From JACQFK01 sp964619955 (GTDB lineage Bacteria > Planctomycetota > MHYJ01 > JACPRB01), in contig CAZUJF010000028.1 in assembly GCA_964619955.1 (NCBI GenBank), forward strand, positions 1 through 64,000: a DNA stretch of 64,000 nt, given 5' to 3'. Made by a program: the position numbers and the translations under genes. The notes beneath the pieces were generated by a model. That model saw nothing but the letters and a program-made list of their open reading frames with translations. It ran no database searches and was not told where the DNA came from. The stretch's first letter is position 1, and every line of letters starts with the position of its first letter. Positions 41,669 to 49,890 of the stretch are shown piece by piece.

Positions 41669-44320
41669 TCAAGCCCCCAGCAGGGCACCCGAGGCGAGCA
41701 GGGCGCCGGCCTGGTCGGCCGGGACGGGCTTCGAGAACATGTAGCCCTGGCCGTATTCGCACTGGAGGTTCCTCAGGGCGGCCCGCTGCTGCGCAGTCTC
41801 GATCCCCTCGGCGATCACGTGCAGGTCGAGGTTCTGGGCGAGGGCGACGATCGCCCGCACGATCTCCTGGCCGCCGCCGTCGGGCCGCATGGCCCCCACG
41901 AACGAGCGGTCGATCTTCAGCGCGTCCACGGGGAAGCGGTGGAGGTAGCTGAGCGAGGAGTAGCCCGTCCCGAAATCGTCGAGATGCAGCCGCGCGCCCC
42001 CGTTCTTCAGTCCCTCCAGGATCTCGGAGGCGCGGGGGGAGCCTTCGAGCAGGACGGATTCGGTGATCTCCAGGCAGAGGGCCTCGTCGGGAAGCTTCGT
42101 CTCCCGGAGCGTGGCCTTCACGACGTCGACCAGGTCGCCCCGGGAGAACTGGCGGACCGAAAGGTTGACGCTCGTCGTGAGGTTCTTGGCGGAGGGATAA
42201 TCGCGGCGCCATTCGACCAGCTGGCGGCAGGCCTGGAAGAGCACCCAGCGGTCGAGCTCGACGATCAATCCGGTCTCCTCCGCGGTGCCGATGAAGTCGC
42301 CGGGGAACACGCGGCCGCGCTCCGGATGGTTCCAGCGGAGCAGGGCCTCGAAACCCGTGACCCGGCCGTCCTTCAGCGTCACGATCGGCTGGTAGTGCAC
42401 CTCGAACTCGCCGCGCTCGAGCGCCCGGCGGAGCTCGTTCTCCGTGCGGAGCAGGCTGACGGCGCGGGAGTGCATGCTGCGGTCGAAGACCTCGTGGCTC
42501 GCGCCGCCCCGGGCCTTCGCCCGGTACATCGCGATGTCGGCGTCGCGGAGCATGTCCTCGGGGCGTTCGTAGCCGGTGTCGCTCAGCGCGATGCCGATGG
42601 AGGCGGTGGTGAAGATCTCCTGTCCCGCCACGGTGATCGGGGTCTTGAGCTGCTGGTGGATGCGCTCGGCCACCTGCGCGACGTCGCTGCTCCCCTGCAG
42701 GTCGTCGAGGAGGAGCGTGAACTCGTCGCCTCCGAAGCGGGCGACGGTGTCGCCGGGGCGCACGCAGCGCTCGATGCGGCGGGCGATTTCGGAGAGGAAC
42801 TGGTCGCCGACCATGTGCCCCAGGCTGTCGTTGATGAGCTTGAAGCGGTCCATGTCCAGGAAGAGCACCCCGAAACGCCGGTCCTTCCGCCGCAGGGACT
42901 GCCGGAGGGACTGCCCCAGGCGGTCGAGAAAGAGCGAGCGGTTGGGCAGCCCCGTGAGGGCGTCGTGGAAGGCGTCGTGCACGAGCTGCTCCTCGAGGGC
43001 CTTGCGCTCGGTGACGTCGAGGCCCGTGATGACGGAGCGCGTCGCGCCCGCGCCGCCGGAGCCCAGGGGGCGGAGGGACCAGGCCACGAGGGGCCGCGTC
43101 CCGTGCCGCGTCACCCAGGCGTGCTCATGCTGGCCGGCCGTCGCCTCCGAGGGGGGATTCGCCAGGATTTCGCGGACGGCATCCCGGTCCTCGGGGGAGC
43201 AGACGAGGTCCCAGAACGGCCGGGCGGCGGCCTCTTCCGCGCCGTAGCCGGTCAGGTGCCGGAACGCGCTGTTGGAGCGGAGGATGCGCCCCGCGGGATC
43301 GAGGGTCACGACCAGCATGGTCGTGGAGTCCAGGACGCCCCGGAGGAGGTCGCGCTCCTCGAGCAGGCTCTGCTCGGTGCTCCGCTGCTTCACGGCCTCG
43401 AGGGCGAGCGCGGCGAGATCCGCGATGGAGGAGGCGAAGTCCTGCTCCTCGAGGGGCCAGGCCCGGGGCGGCCCCACCTGCTCGTGGCAGATGACGCCGA
43501 CCAGCCGTCCGTGGATGCGGATGGGCGCATCCAGCATGGAGGTGATGCCGTGGGGTTTGAGATACCCCTCGGTGAATTCGGAGGTGCGTTCGTCCTTCCG
43601 GGCGTCGCTCGCGGCCACCACGCGATGCTCGTTCAGCGCCTCGAAGTAGCGGGGATATTCCGAGGCCTGGAGCCGCAGCCCCTTTTCGAAGGTTCCCTTC
43701 GAGTGCACATGAAGGCATTCGCAGACGACGGCCCGGCGGGCCTCGTCGAAAAGCCAGATGCCCGCGCGTTCGACGCCGAGGGTGGAGGCGCTCGCCTCCG
43801 TCAGCCAGCGCAGGGTCTGTTCCCAGTCGGAGTCGTCGCGTTTGGTCAGGTCGAGCAGCACGCTCTGGAACTGGGCGAACTTGTCGCTGCGCCGGCGCAG
43901 CGCTTCGCGGGAGCGGCGCCGCTCGGCGGCGTAGCGCAGGGCCCGCACGAGCAGGTAGGCGTCGAGATGGTGTTTCAGGAGGAGATCCTGGGCGCCGCGC
44001 TGCGCGGCGAGGGTCGGCGTGCAGTCCGCGGGGGATTCCGCCAGCAGGATGACGGGCAGGTGCGGACAGGCCTTGCGGAGCCGCTCCAGCCCCTCGAGGC
44101 CGCCGTCCCCGGGGAGGGCGAGGTCCAGGAGGACGGCGTCCTGCGGCTGGCGCTGCTGCACGGCCAGCGCGGCCTCCAGGCTCTCGCAGCGGGTGGTGAT
44201 GAAGGAGACCACGGAGCGGACGCTGTCGAGCATCGTGGTCAGGAGGCGGACGTCCTCGGGATTCCGGGCGAGAAGCAGGATGTGGTAGGTGGCGCCCGCT
44301 TCCATCCGGCTGGATCCCAT
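41669..44320 (-). CDS. Receiver-GAF-PAS-GGDEF-EAL cyclic-di-GMP protein
   Basis: 883 residues. Receiver domain about 10-130 with phospho-acceptor Asp in VLLDLALPGDGG and conserved Lys in LLLKHH; GAF about 165-305; PAS about 320-435; GGDEF about 445-605 with an intact GGDEF signature and the inhibitory I-site RPGD five residues before it; EAL about 620-870 with EALLRW, NLSVRQF, EITESVL, DDFGTGYSS, KIDRSF and AEGIET intact. Both synthase and phosphodiesterase sites look active. GGAG lies 6 bases before the start, and TATACT lies further upstream. It converges with the MR/MLE gene (6 bases apart). Confidence 0.93.
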   Translation of the reverse strand: MGSSRMEAGATYHILLLARNPEDVRLLTTMLDSVRSVVSFITTRCESLEAALAVQQRQPQDAVLLDLALPGDGGLEGLERLRKACPHLPVILLAESPADCTPTLAAQRGAQDLLLKHHLDAYLLVRALRYAAERRRSREALRRRSDKFAQFQSVLLDLTKRDDSDWEQTLRWLTEASASTLGVERAGIWLFDEARRAVVCECLHVHSKGTFEKGLRLQASEYPRYFEALNEHRVVAASDARKDERTSEFTEGYLKPHGITSMLDAPIRIHGRLVGVICHEQVGPPRAWPLEEQDFASSIADLAALALEAVKQRSTEQSLLEERDLLRGVLDSTTMLVVTLDPAGRILRSNSAFRHLTGYGAEEAAARPFWDLVCSPEDRDAVREILANPPSEATAGQHEHAWVTRHGTRPLVAWSLRPLGSGGAGATRSVITGLDVTERKALEEQLVHDAFHDALTGLPNRSLFLDRLGQSLRQSLRRKDRRFGVLFLDMDRFKLINDSLGHMVGDQFLSEIARRIERCVRPGDTVARFGGDEFTLLLDDLQGSSDVAQVAERIHQQLKTPITVAGQEIFTTASIGIALSDTGYERPEDMLRDADIAMYRAKARGGASHEVFDRSMHSRAVSLLRTENELRRALERGEFEVHYQPIVTLKDGRVTGFEALLRWNHPERGRVFPGDFIGTAEETGLIVELDRWVLFQACRQLVEWRRDYPSAKNLTTSVNLSVRQFSRGDLVDVVKATLRETKLPDEALCLEITESVLLEGSPRASEILEGLKNGGARLHLDDFGTGYSSLSYLHRFPVDALKIDRSFVGAMRPDGGGQEIVRAIVALAQNLDLHVIAEGIETAQQRAALRNLQCEYGQGYMFSKPVPADQAGALLASGALLGA

Positions 44321-44380
44321 CAGCGACTCCGGTTTGCTCCTGATGAGTATAGCCGCGACTCGGGAAGGGGCGGGTTCAAA

Positions 44381-44578
44381 TCAGGAAGGACGGGAAACGC
44401 CGGTCTGCCAGGACGCGAATTCGAGCACGGCGCGGCAGTGGGGACAGACGTAGGCGCGCTCGAAGACGCGGGGCTGGATCTCCCGGTCGAGCCTCACGAC
44501 GTTGTCCCAGCCCAGGACGCCGCGGCAGGAGCGGCAGATCGAAGCCCCCTCGGGGAGCGGGCCGGGCGCGGGCGGCCT
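44381..44578 (-). CDS. Small zinc-ribbon ORF without a normal start codon
   Basis: A minus-strand frame ends with TGA at 44383-44381 and encodes ICRSCRGVLGW, then about 30 residues later VCPHCRAVLEFASWQ, i.e. two CxxC knuckles of a zinc ribbon. The frame stays open up to 44635, but neither it nor the listed part contains ATG, GTG or TTG before the first CxxC. It begins exactly in the +1 frame relative to the Dabb gene, whose stop is at 44579-44577, so it could be a frameshifted C-terminal extension, start at a rare ATC codon (44539), or be a decayed or mis-sequenced gene. Coordinates show the part downstream of the Dabb stop. Confidence 0.4.
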   Translation of the reverse strand, partial: RPPAPGPLPEGASICRSCRGVLGWDNVVRLDREIQPRVFERAYVCPHCRAVLEFASWQTGVSRPS

Positions 44579-44876
44579 ATTGGACGTCGTACACCCGGAC
44601 CTTGAGCCAGTGCCGCTTGTTGCGCTTGATGAATTTCAGGTGTTCCGGATGGACCTGGTAGGCGTCGTGCGCGGCGATGCCGTCGAAGACCACGGTGAGC
44701 CCCACGTCGTAGGTGGCGTCCACCACCTCGCGGACCGGGGTGCCGGCGACGGGCCCCGCCCAGAGATGGCTCACGGTCGGCGTCTTGAGGTACTTGCGGC
44801 AGTCGGCGATCAGCTGCTTCTTCGCCGATTTCGGCGCGTTTTTCTTGAGCCAGAAGAACACGGTGTGGACCAGCAT
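44577..44876 (-). CDS. Dabb (stress-responsive A/B barrel) protein
   Basis: A 99-residue dimeric alpha/beta barrel protein. It has the family start MLVHTVFFWLKK, TVSHLWAGPVAGTPVREVVDATYDVGLTVVFDG in the middle and AYQVHPEHLKFI near 70-82. Members of the Dabb family are small, often of unknown function, and some act as monooxygenases or cyclases. It precedes the zinc-ribbon ORF and the GGDEF-EAL gene on the same strand and diverges from the methyltransferase gene. Confidence 0.85.
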   Translation of the reverse strand: MLVHTVFFWLKKNAPKSAKKQLIADCRKYLKTPTVSHLWAGPVAGTPVREVVDATYDVGLTVVFDGIAAHDAYQVHPEHLKFIKRNKRHWLKVRVYDVQ

Positions 44877-44945
44877 GGGGCGTTCCTTCGTAAATGAGGT
44901 CCGAGACTCTACCGGATCCCCCCTCGGGGAATCAAGCCCCGCGGC

Positions 44946-44974
44946 TTGCGCCCGTCCCGCGCTTGCCCTATCCT
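44946..44974 (+). promoter_or_regulatory. Promoter with -10 six bases before the start codon
   Basis: TTGCGC (44946-44951) and TATCCT (44969-44974) are 17 bases apart. The -10 ends 6 bases before the ATG at 44981, so transcription would start at or next to the start codon and the mRNA would be leaderless. Confidence 0.5.
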
Positions 44975-44980
44975 CCGGGG

Positions 44981-45694
44981 ATGCGATTGCTGGGCGCCCT
45001 GGCGCTGCTGGCCTGCCTCCGCCAGGAGGACGCGGCGCTGCCGCCGCCGCCCTCGCCGCTCTACGAAACGCGGGCGGTCCACGATCCCAACGGCATCGGC
45101 AAGTTCTACCTCGGCCGCGAGATCGCCCACGTCATGGGGCCCGGGGGCATCCCCTGGCTCGACCGCCCTGAGCGGGAGGACGAGGAGGCGCCCGCGAAGA
45201 TGATCGACGCCCTGGAGCTCCAGGGCGGCGAGGTCGTCGCCGACTTCGGGGCGGGCAGCGGATATTTCTCCTTCCGCCTGGCCCCGAAGCTCCCGAAGGG
45301 CCGCGTGCTCGCCGTCGACGTGCAGGAGAAGATGATCGAGCTGCTCCGGCGCCGCCGCGGGGAGCTCAAGCTGGACAACGTCGAGGTGGTCCACAGCACG
45401 GAGGAGGATCCGCGGCTGCCGGAGCAGGGGGTGGACGTGATCCTGATGGTCGACGTCTACCACGAACTGGCCTTCCCCTACGAGACGATGAAGAAGCTGC
45501 GCCGCGCCCTCAAGCCGGGGGGCCGGATGGTCCTGGTGGAGTACCGCAAGGAGGACCCCAAGGTCCCGATCAAGGAGGTCCACAAGATGTCCGAGGCGCA
45601 GATCAAGCGGGAGATGGCCGCGGTCGCCCTGGACCATGTGAGGACCGTCGCCACGCTGCCGCGCCAGCACATCGCGATCTTCTCGCGGAAGTAG
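44981..45694 (+). CDS. Exported class I SAM-dependent methyltransferase
   Basis: 237 residues from the ATG at 44981, chosen because the upstream part of the longer frame has no family similarity and a signal-peptide-like MRLLGALALLACL begins here. A Rossmann methyltransferase domain follows: motif I VVADFGAGSGYFSF near 82, the acidic AVDVQ motif II near 106, and VDVILMVDVYHELAFP near 146 with LKPGGRMVLVEYRKED. The N-terminal hydrophobic segment suggests an envelope location, unusual for an S-adenosylmethionine-dependent enzyme. The ubiE/Methyltransf_11-like fold leaves the substrate open. Confidence 0.82.
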   Translation: MRLLGALALLACLRQEDAALPPPPSPLYETRAVHDPNGIGKFYLGREIAHVMGPGGIPWLDRPEREDEEAPAKMIDALELQGGEVVADFGAGSGYFSFRLAPKLPKGRVLAVDVQEKMIELLRRRRGELKLDNVEVVHSTEEDPRLPEQGVDVILMVDVYHELAFPYETMKKLRRALKPGGRMVLVEYRKEDPKVPIKEVHKMSEAQIKREMAAVALDHVRTVATLPRQHIAIFSRK

Positions 45695-45696
45695 TG

Positions 45697-48111
45697 TCAC
45701 CAGCGCGGTTCTTCGGCGAGCAGCAGCCCCGCCTCGTCCGCGGGCACCGGCTTGGAGAAGAGGTAGCCCTGCCCGAAGCCGCACTTGAGCTGGCGCAGGG
45801 TGCCGAGCTGGTCGGCGGTCTCGACCCCCTCCGCGATGACCTTCATGCCCAGGCTGTGCGAGAGGGTGGCGATCGCCTTGACGATCTCCTGCCCCTCGTT
45901 GGGCTTGCTCAGGCGCGCCACGAAGGAGCGGTCGATCTTCACCGCGTCGATGGGGAAGCGCTGCAGGTAGGAGAGCGACGAGTAGCCCGTGCCGAAGTCG
46001 TCGAGATAGACCAGGATGCCCAGGGAGCGCAGCTGGCGCAGCATCTCCATGGCGCGGTCGCTGTTGTCGATCAGCACGCTCTCGGTGATCTCCACCGCGA
46101 GGCTGCCGGGGGGCAGCTTCTCCTCCTCGATGACGCGCTTGATGTGCTCCACGAGGTCGTTGTGATGGAACTGCTTCACGGAGAGGTTGACGCCGACGGT
46201 CAGGCGCTCGCCGTCGGGGAACTTCTCGCGCCATTCCTTGAGCTGGCGCCAGGCCTGCCGCATGACGAGGCGGTCGATGGCGACGATGAGGCCCGCGTCC
46301 TCCGCGACGCCCACGAAATCCACCGGGTTGACGATGCCTTTCTGCGGATGGCGCCAGCGGACCAGCGCCTCGAAGCCCCAGATCCGGCCGTGGGTGAGGG
46401 AGACCACGGGCATGAAGTACGCCTCGAACTCCTCCCGCTCGATGGCCTGGCGCAGCTCGTTCTCCACCTGGAGCAGCTGGACGGCGCGGGCGTGCATGGC
46501 GCTGTCGAAGACGGCGTGGCGGGCGCGCCCGTCGGACTTGGCCCGGTACATGGCGGTGTCCGCGTCCCGCAGGACGTCCTCCGCCTTCTCGTATCCGGCG
46601 TGTCCGAGCGCGATGCCGATGGAGGCGGTGCTGACGATGTCCTCGACGCCCACCCGCATCGGCTTCTTCAGCGAGGACTGGATGCGTTCGGCCACGCGGA
46701 GCGCGTCGTCGATGTCGCCGATGTCCTCGAGCAGCACGGCGAATTCGTCGCCGCCGAGGCGGGCGACGGTGTCCCCGGGGCGCACGGCCCCCTCGAGGCG
46801 CCGCGCGCTCTCCACCAGCATCTCGTCGCCGGCGGTGTGGCCGAGGCTGTCGTTGACGAGCTTGAAGCGGTCGAGGTCGAGGAAGATCACGGCGTAGGCG
46901 CGGTCCTTCTGCCGCCGGGAGTTCCGGATGCGGTGGGTGAGGCGGTCGATGAAGAGGGAGCGGTTGGGGAGGTCGGTGAGCGCGTCGTGGAGCGCGTCGT
47001 GGATGAGCTGCTCCTCGGCGAGCTTGCGCTGGGTGGTGTCGGTCTGGGCGCCCACCATGCGGTAGGGCTTGCCGCCGCCTTCGCGCACGGCCAGGCCGCG
47101 GCTGAGGACCCAGCGGTAGCCGCGGTCCCGGTGCCGCATGCGGTGCTCGCTCTCGAACGTGGGCGAGCGCCCCTCGAGGTGGTCCTGCAGCTTGGACTGC
47201 ATGAGGGCGAGGTCCTCCGGGTGCACGCGGCGGAACCACTCGAAGGGGGTGGTGCCGATCTCGTCCTTGTCGCACCCGAGCATCGCCTTCCAGCGCTCGG
47301 AGTAGTAGACCTCGTTCGTCTTCAGGTTCCAGTCCCAGAGGCCGTCGTTCACGCTCTGCGCGGCGAGGGCGTAGCGCTCCTCGCTCTCGCGGAGGGCCTG
47401 CTCGGCCTGCCGGCGCTCGGTCATGTCGACGGCCATGGCGCCGACGAGCCTCTGGGCCGGGCCGGCGTCCACGGGGAACTGCAGGATCCACCAGTGCTGC
47501 AGCGCGCCGTCGCGGCCGGGCAGCGACTCGTAGAGCTGGCGCGGCTTGCCGGTCTCGATGACCGCGCGCTCGCTCTCGGCGATCTCCTTGCGGGTCTCCG
47601 CCGACCACGGCTCGACGTCCGAGCGGCCGATGACCTGGTCCCGCCGGAGGTTGAACGTCAGCTCGAAGGGGATGTTCACGTAGACGTAGCGGCCCTCCGC
47701 GTCCCGCACCCAGGCGACCGCCGGGCTGTGGTCCATGAAGGCCTGGAAGCGCTGTTCGCTCTCGCGGAGCCGGGCCGTCACCTGGTCCGTGGAGCGCCGG
47801 TGCAGGACGCCGACCATGACCACGAGGACGGGGGTCACCGTGGACAGGACGAGGAGGCGTTCCAGTTCGTCCCCGTGATAGGAGAACGTGAGGGAGAAGT
47901 AGAGCAGGGAAATGGCGGCGCTGATGAAGCCCGGACGGAATCCGCCCGCGAACGCGGAAAAGGCGACCGTCACGACGAGCAGCGCCGCCGATTCGCTGGC
48001 GGAGAAGCCCGCCTTGGAGAGCAGCCAGAGGAGGCCCGCGGTTCCTGCGGTGAGGAGCGGGCCGCCGATGTTGCTCCAGCGGTTTCGTTTGATGAAGTCC
48101 TGGAATCGCAT
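45697..48111 (-). CDS. Membrane PAS-PAS-GGDEF-EAL cyclic-di-GMP protein
   Basis: 804 residues. Residues 14-103 hold about four membrane segments resembling a DUF4118-type module (FAGGFRPGFISAAISLLYFSLTF). PAS domains lie at about 118-240 and 245-370. GGDEF (about 380-540) has an intact GGDEF and the RPGD I-site. EAL (about 550-795) has EALVRW, NLSVKQF, EITESVL, DDFGTGYSS, KIDRSF and AEGVET. Both enzymatic halves look competent. Its GGDEF-EAL half is very similar to that of the 883-residue protein 1.4 kb away, but the sensor parts differ. It ends three bases after the convergent methyltransferase gene. Confidence 0.93.
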   Translation of the reverse strand: MRFQDFIKRNRWSNIGGPLLTAGTAGLLWLLSKAGFSASESAALLVVTVAFSAFAGGFRPGFISAAISLLYFSLTFSYHGDELERLLVLSTVTPVLVVMVGVLHRRSTDQVTARLRESEQRFQAFMDHSPAVAWVRDAEGRYVYVNIPFELTFNLRRDQVIGRSDVEPWSAETRKEIAESERAVIETGKPRQLYESLPGRDGALQHWWILQFPVDAGPAQRLVGAMAVDMTERRQAEQALRESEERYALAAQSVNDGLWDWNLKTNEVYYSERWKAMLGCDKDEIGTTPFEWFRRVHPEDLALMQSKLQDHLEGRSPTFESEHRMRHRDRGYRWVLSRGLAVREGGGKPYRMVGAQTDTTQRKLAEEQLIHDALHDALTDLPNRSLFIDRLTHRIRNSRRQKDRAYAVIFLDLDRFKLVNDSLGHTAGDEMLVESARRLEGAVRPGDTVARLGGDEFAVLLEDIGDIDDALRVAERIQSSLKKPMRVGVEDIVSTASIGIALGHAGYEKAEDVLRDADTAMYRAKSDGRARHAVFDSAMHARAVQLLQVENELRQAIEREEFEAYFMPVVSLTHGRIWGFEALVRWRHPQKGIVNPVDFVGVAEDAGLIVAIDRLVMRQAWRQLKEWREKFPDGERLTVGVNLSVKQFHHNDLVEHIKRVIEEEKLPPGSLAVEITESVLIDNSDRAMEMLRQLRSLGILVYLDDFGTGYSSLSYLQRFPIDAVKIDRSFVARLSKPNEGQEIVKAIATLSHSLGMKVIAEGVETADQLGTLRQLKCGFGQGYLFSKPVPADEAGLLLAEEPRW

Positions 48112-48159
48112 GGATTGTGGGGTCCTGTTCCGGCCCTAAGAGCCTCGTTGCTCAGGACA

Positions 48160-48165
48160 AGTATA
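48160..48165 (-). promoter_or_regulatory. TATACT -10 box upstream of the membrane GGDEF-EAL gene
   Basis: TATACT on the minus strand, about 48 bases before the start at 48111. The surrounding GGACAAGTATAG also occurs upstream of the sugar-acid operon at 31682-31693. No convincing -35 hexamer. Confidence 0.4.
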
Positions 48166-48230
48166 GCGGCTCCCGGGGTCGCCGGGGGTCCCGGCGCGCC
48201 CCCGGGTCCGGCAAAGATGGAACATCCGGG

Positions 48231-48581
48231 TCACCCCCCCGCGCGTTTGGAGCGGAATCCGTGCTCGAGCAGCGCGTCGGCCAGGGCGTCCCGGTGGTCG
48301 CCCTGCAGCTCGATCGTGAAGCCTTTCACCGCGCCGCCCGTGCCGAGCCGCCGCTTCAATTCGCGGGCCAGCTCGTCCAGCTTGAAGCCGCCCCGGGGGA
48401 AACCCTCGAGGATCACGACCTCGCGGCCGCCCCCCCGCTTCTCGCGCCGCATCTTGATGAACTCGGGGCGCAGTTTCCTTTCGGCGGACGGGGCGGGGTC
48501 CGGGGGCCCCGGCGGCAGCAGGCAGGCGCAGGCGGGCGGCGGCAGCCGTCCGCACACGGGACACGGGATCTCGAGGGGCAT
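48231..48581 (-). CDS. SUI1/YciH-type translation factor with zinc N-terminus
   Basis: 116 residues. The N-terminus CPVCGRLPPPACAC provides four Cys in a zinc-knuckle-like arrangement, and the SUI1/eIF1 domain occupies about 45-112 (REVVILEGFPRGGFKLDELARELKRRLGTGGAVKG). Bacterial YciH proteins bind the 30S subunit and influence initiation fidelity. The Pro-rich linker between the two parts is short. It follows the lipoprotein gene by 9 bases on the same strand. Confidence 0.85.
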   Translation of the reverse strand: MPLEIPCPVCGRLPPPACACLLPPGPPDPAPSAERKLRPEFIKMRREKRGGGREVVILEGFPRGGFKLDELARELKRRLGTGGAVKGFTIELQGDHRDALADALLEHGFRSKRAGG

Positions 48582-48590
48582 CGGGGCGGG

Positions 48591-48989
48591 TTACTTGTTC
48601 GGCTTCGGGCGCGTGCGCACGACGCGCGGCGGACGCCCGCAGTCGGGGCATTTGATGTGCGAGGCGTCCGGGCTCTTGGTGCAGGCGAAGCAGAAGAATT
48701 CCGCGTCCGAGGAGTTCCAGTAGAAATAGTTGAGTTCGGAGCAGGAGGGGCACTTCGAGATGAAGACCTCCTTGTCCTCGTGCACGCCGGAGTCCGAGCA
48801 GATGAACATGATGGCCCCGGTGTCCTCCACCCGGACGCCGTCGCGCTCGGAGGGGATCTGCTGGCCGGGGAGCAGGCTCGCCTTCGCGAGCCGCGTGTGG
48901 GGCCGGGCGACCACCACGGGCTCCGCCCCCGAACTGCAGGCCGCGAGACCCAGGATCGCCAGGGCGCAGGCCGTCGTCTTCATATCCAT
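48591..48989 (-). CDS. Lipoprotein with rubredoxin/zinc-ribbon-like Cys pairs
   Basis: 132 residues (130 if the second ATG is used). The signal peptide ends in a lipobox LAAC (Cys18). The mature protein has SKCPSC near 79-84, FFCFAC near 98-103 and IKCPDC near 112-117, three CxxC pairs that could bind two zinc or iron ions. A zinc-ribbon fold outside the cytoplasm is uncommon. It precedes the SUI1 gene; TATACT lies upstream at 49018-49013 and AAAGGGG is the ribosome binding site. I do not recognise the family. Confidence 0.65.
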   Translation of the reverse strand: MDMKTTACALAILGLAACSSGAEPVVVARPHTRLAKASLLPGQQIPSERDGVRVEDTGAIMFICSDSGVHEDKEVFISKCPSCSELNYFYWNSSDAEFFCFACTKSPDASHIKCPDCGRPPRVVRTRPKPNK

Positions 48990-49012
48990 CCACCCCTTTC
49001 AACGATGGATCT

Positions 49013-49018
49013 AGTATA
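49013..49018 (-). promoter_or_regulatory. TATACT -10 box for the lipoprotein-SUI1 pair
   Basis: TATACT on the minus strand, 24 bases before the lipoprotein start. On the plus strand TAGAAT (49039-49044) lies 9 bases before the ATG of the FAH-family gene, so the 64-base gap probably holds two divergent promoters. Confidence 0.45.
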
Positions 49019-49053
49019 CCCCGCCGGAACCCCTTCGCTAGAATGTCGCGAGC

Positions 49054-49890
49054 ATGAGACTTTTTCGCACCCGCCGGGGCGTCCTGATCGAGGAGGGCGG
49101 CCGCGCCGGCCTGCTCCGCGGGGCCGAATGGGACGCGCTCCTGAACCACCGCTCGCTTGAGAAGCACGTCCGCTCCGCGTTCGCGAAACTCGAGACGACG
49201 CCCTTCGACCCGCTGAAGGCCGCCCTGCTCCCCCCGCTGGGAACGCAGGAGGTCTGGGCCGCGGGCGTGACGTACTACCGCAGCCGCGACGCGCGCATGG
49301 ACGAGTCCAAGGCCTCCGGCGGAGGCGACTTTTACGCGAAGGTCTACGAGGCCGACCGCCCGGAGATCTTCTTCAAGGCCACGCCGCATCGCGTGTCGGG
49401 GCCGGGGAAGCCCCTGCGGATCCGGACGGATTCGAAGTGGAACGTGCCCGAGCCGGAGCTGGCGGTCGTCGCGAACGCCGCGGGCCGCATCGTCGGCTGG
49501 ACGATCTGCAACGACATGAGCTCGCGCGACATCGAAGGCGAGAATCCGCTGTATCTCCCGCAGGCGAAGGTCTACCGCCAGTGCTGCGGCCTGGGGCCGG
49601 GCCTGCTCGTGGGCGGGGAGATGCCGCCCCGCGGCGCCGAGGTCCGCCTGGAGATCCGGCGCGGCGGCAAGACGGTCTTCAACGGGGCCACGACGCTCAG
49701 CCAGCTCAAGCGCGAGCCGAAGGCCCTGCTCGAATGGCTCTTCCGCGACAACGAATTCCCCTCCGGCGTCGTCCTCTCCACGGGCACCGGGATCGTCCCG
49801 CCGAACGACTTCACGCTCACGGCGGGCGACGAGGTCCGCATCACGATCGAGCCCGTCGGGACCCTCGTCAACACGGTGGTCCAGGGATGA
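49054..49890 (+). CDS. FAH-family 2-keto-3-deoxy acid dehydratase-like enzyme
   Basis: 278 residues of the fumarylacetoacetate hydrolase fold. AAGVTYYRSRDARMDE near 71 is characteristic of 2-dehydro-3-deoxy-D-arabinonate dehydratases. PEPELAVVAN near 131 supplies the metal-binding Glu pair, NDMSSRDIEGENPLYLPQAK near 151 the Asp and Lys, and STGTGIVPP near 243 the usual late loop. With the aldehyde dehydrogenase and MR/MLE dehydratase 9-13 kb upstream it would complete a Weimberg-like path from a pentonate to 2-oxoglutarate. A plain FAH hydrolase is the alternative. The SUMF-like gene overlaps its stop. Confidence 0.83.
   Translation: MRLFRTRRGVLIEEGGRAGLLRGAEWDALLNHRSLEKHVRSAFAKLETTPFDPLKAALLPPLGTQEVWAAGVTYYRSRDARMDESKASGGGDFYAKVYEADRPEIFFKATPHRVSGPGKPLRIRTDSKWNVPEPELAVVANAAGRIVGWTICNDMSSRDIEGENPLYLPQAKVYRQCCGLGPGLLVGGEMPPRGAEVRLEIRRGGKTVFNGATTLSQLKREPKALLEWLFRDNEFPSGVVLSTGTGIVPPNDFTLTAGDEVRITIEPVGTLVNTVVQG

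Noticed and set aside
41655..41682. Terminator between the MR/MLE and GGDEF-EAL genes
   Set aside because: GGGGG and CCCCC can pair over only five bases and there is no T run; too weak to list as a feature.
45694..48723. A plus-strand open frame of 1009 codons
   Set aside because: Antisense to the membrane GGDEF-EAL gene, whose motifs are complete. The plus frame is a composition artefact.
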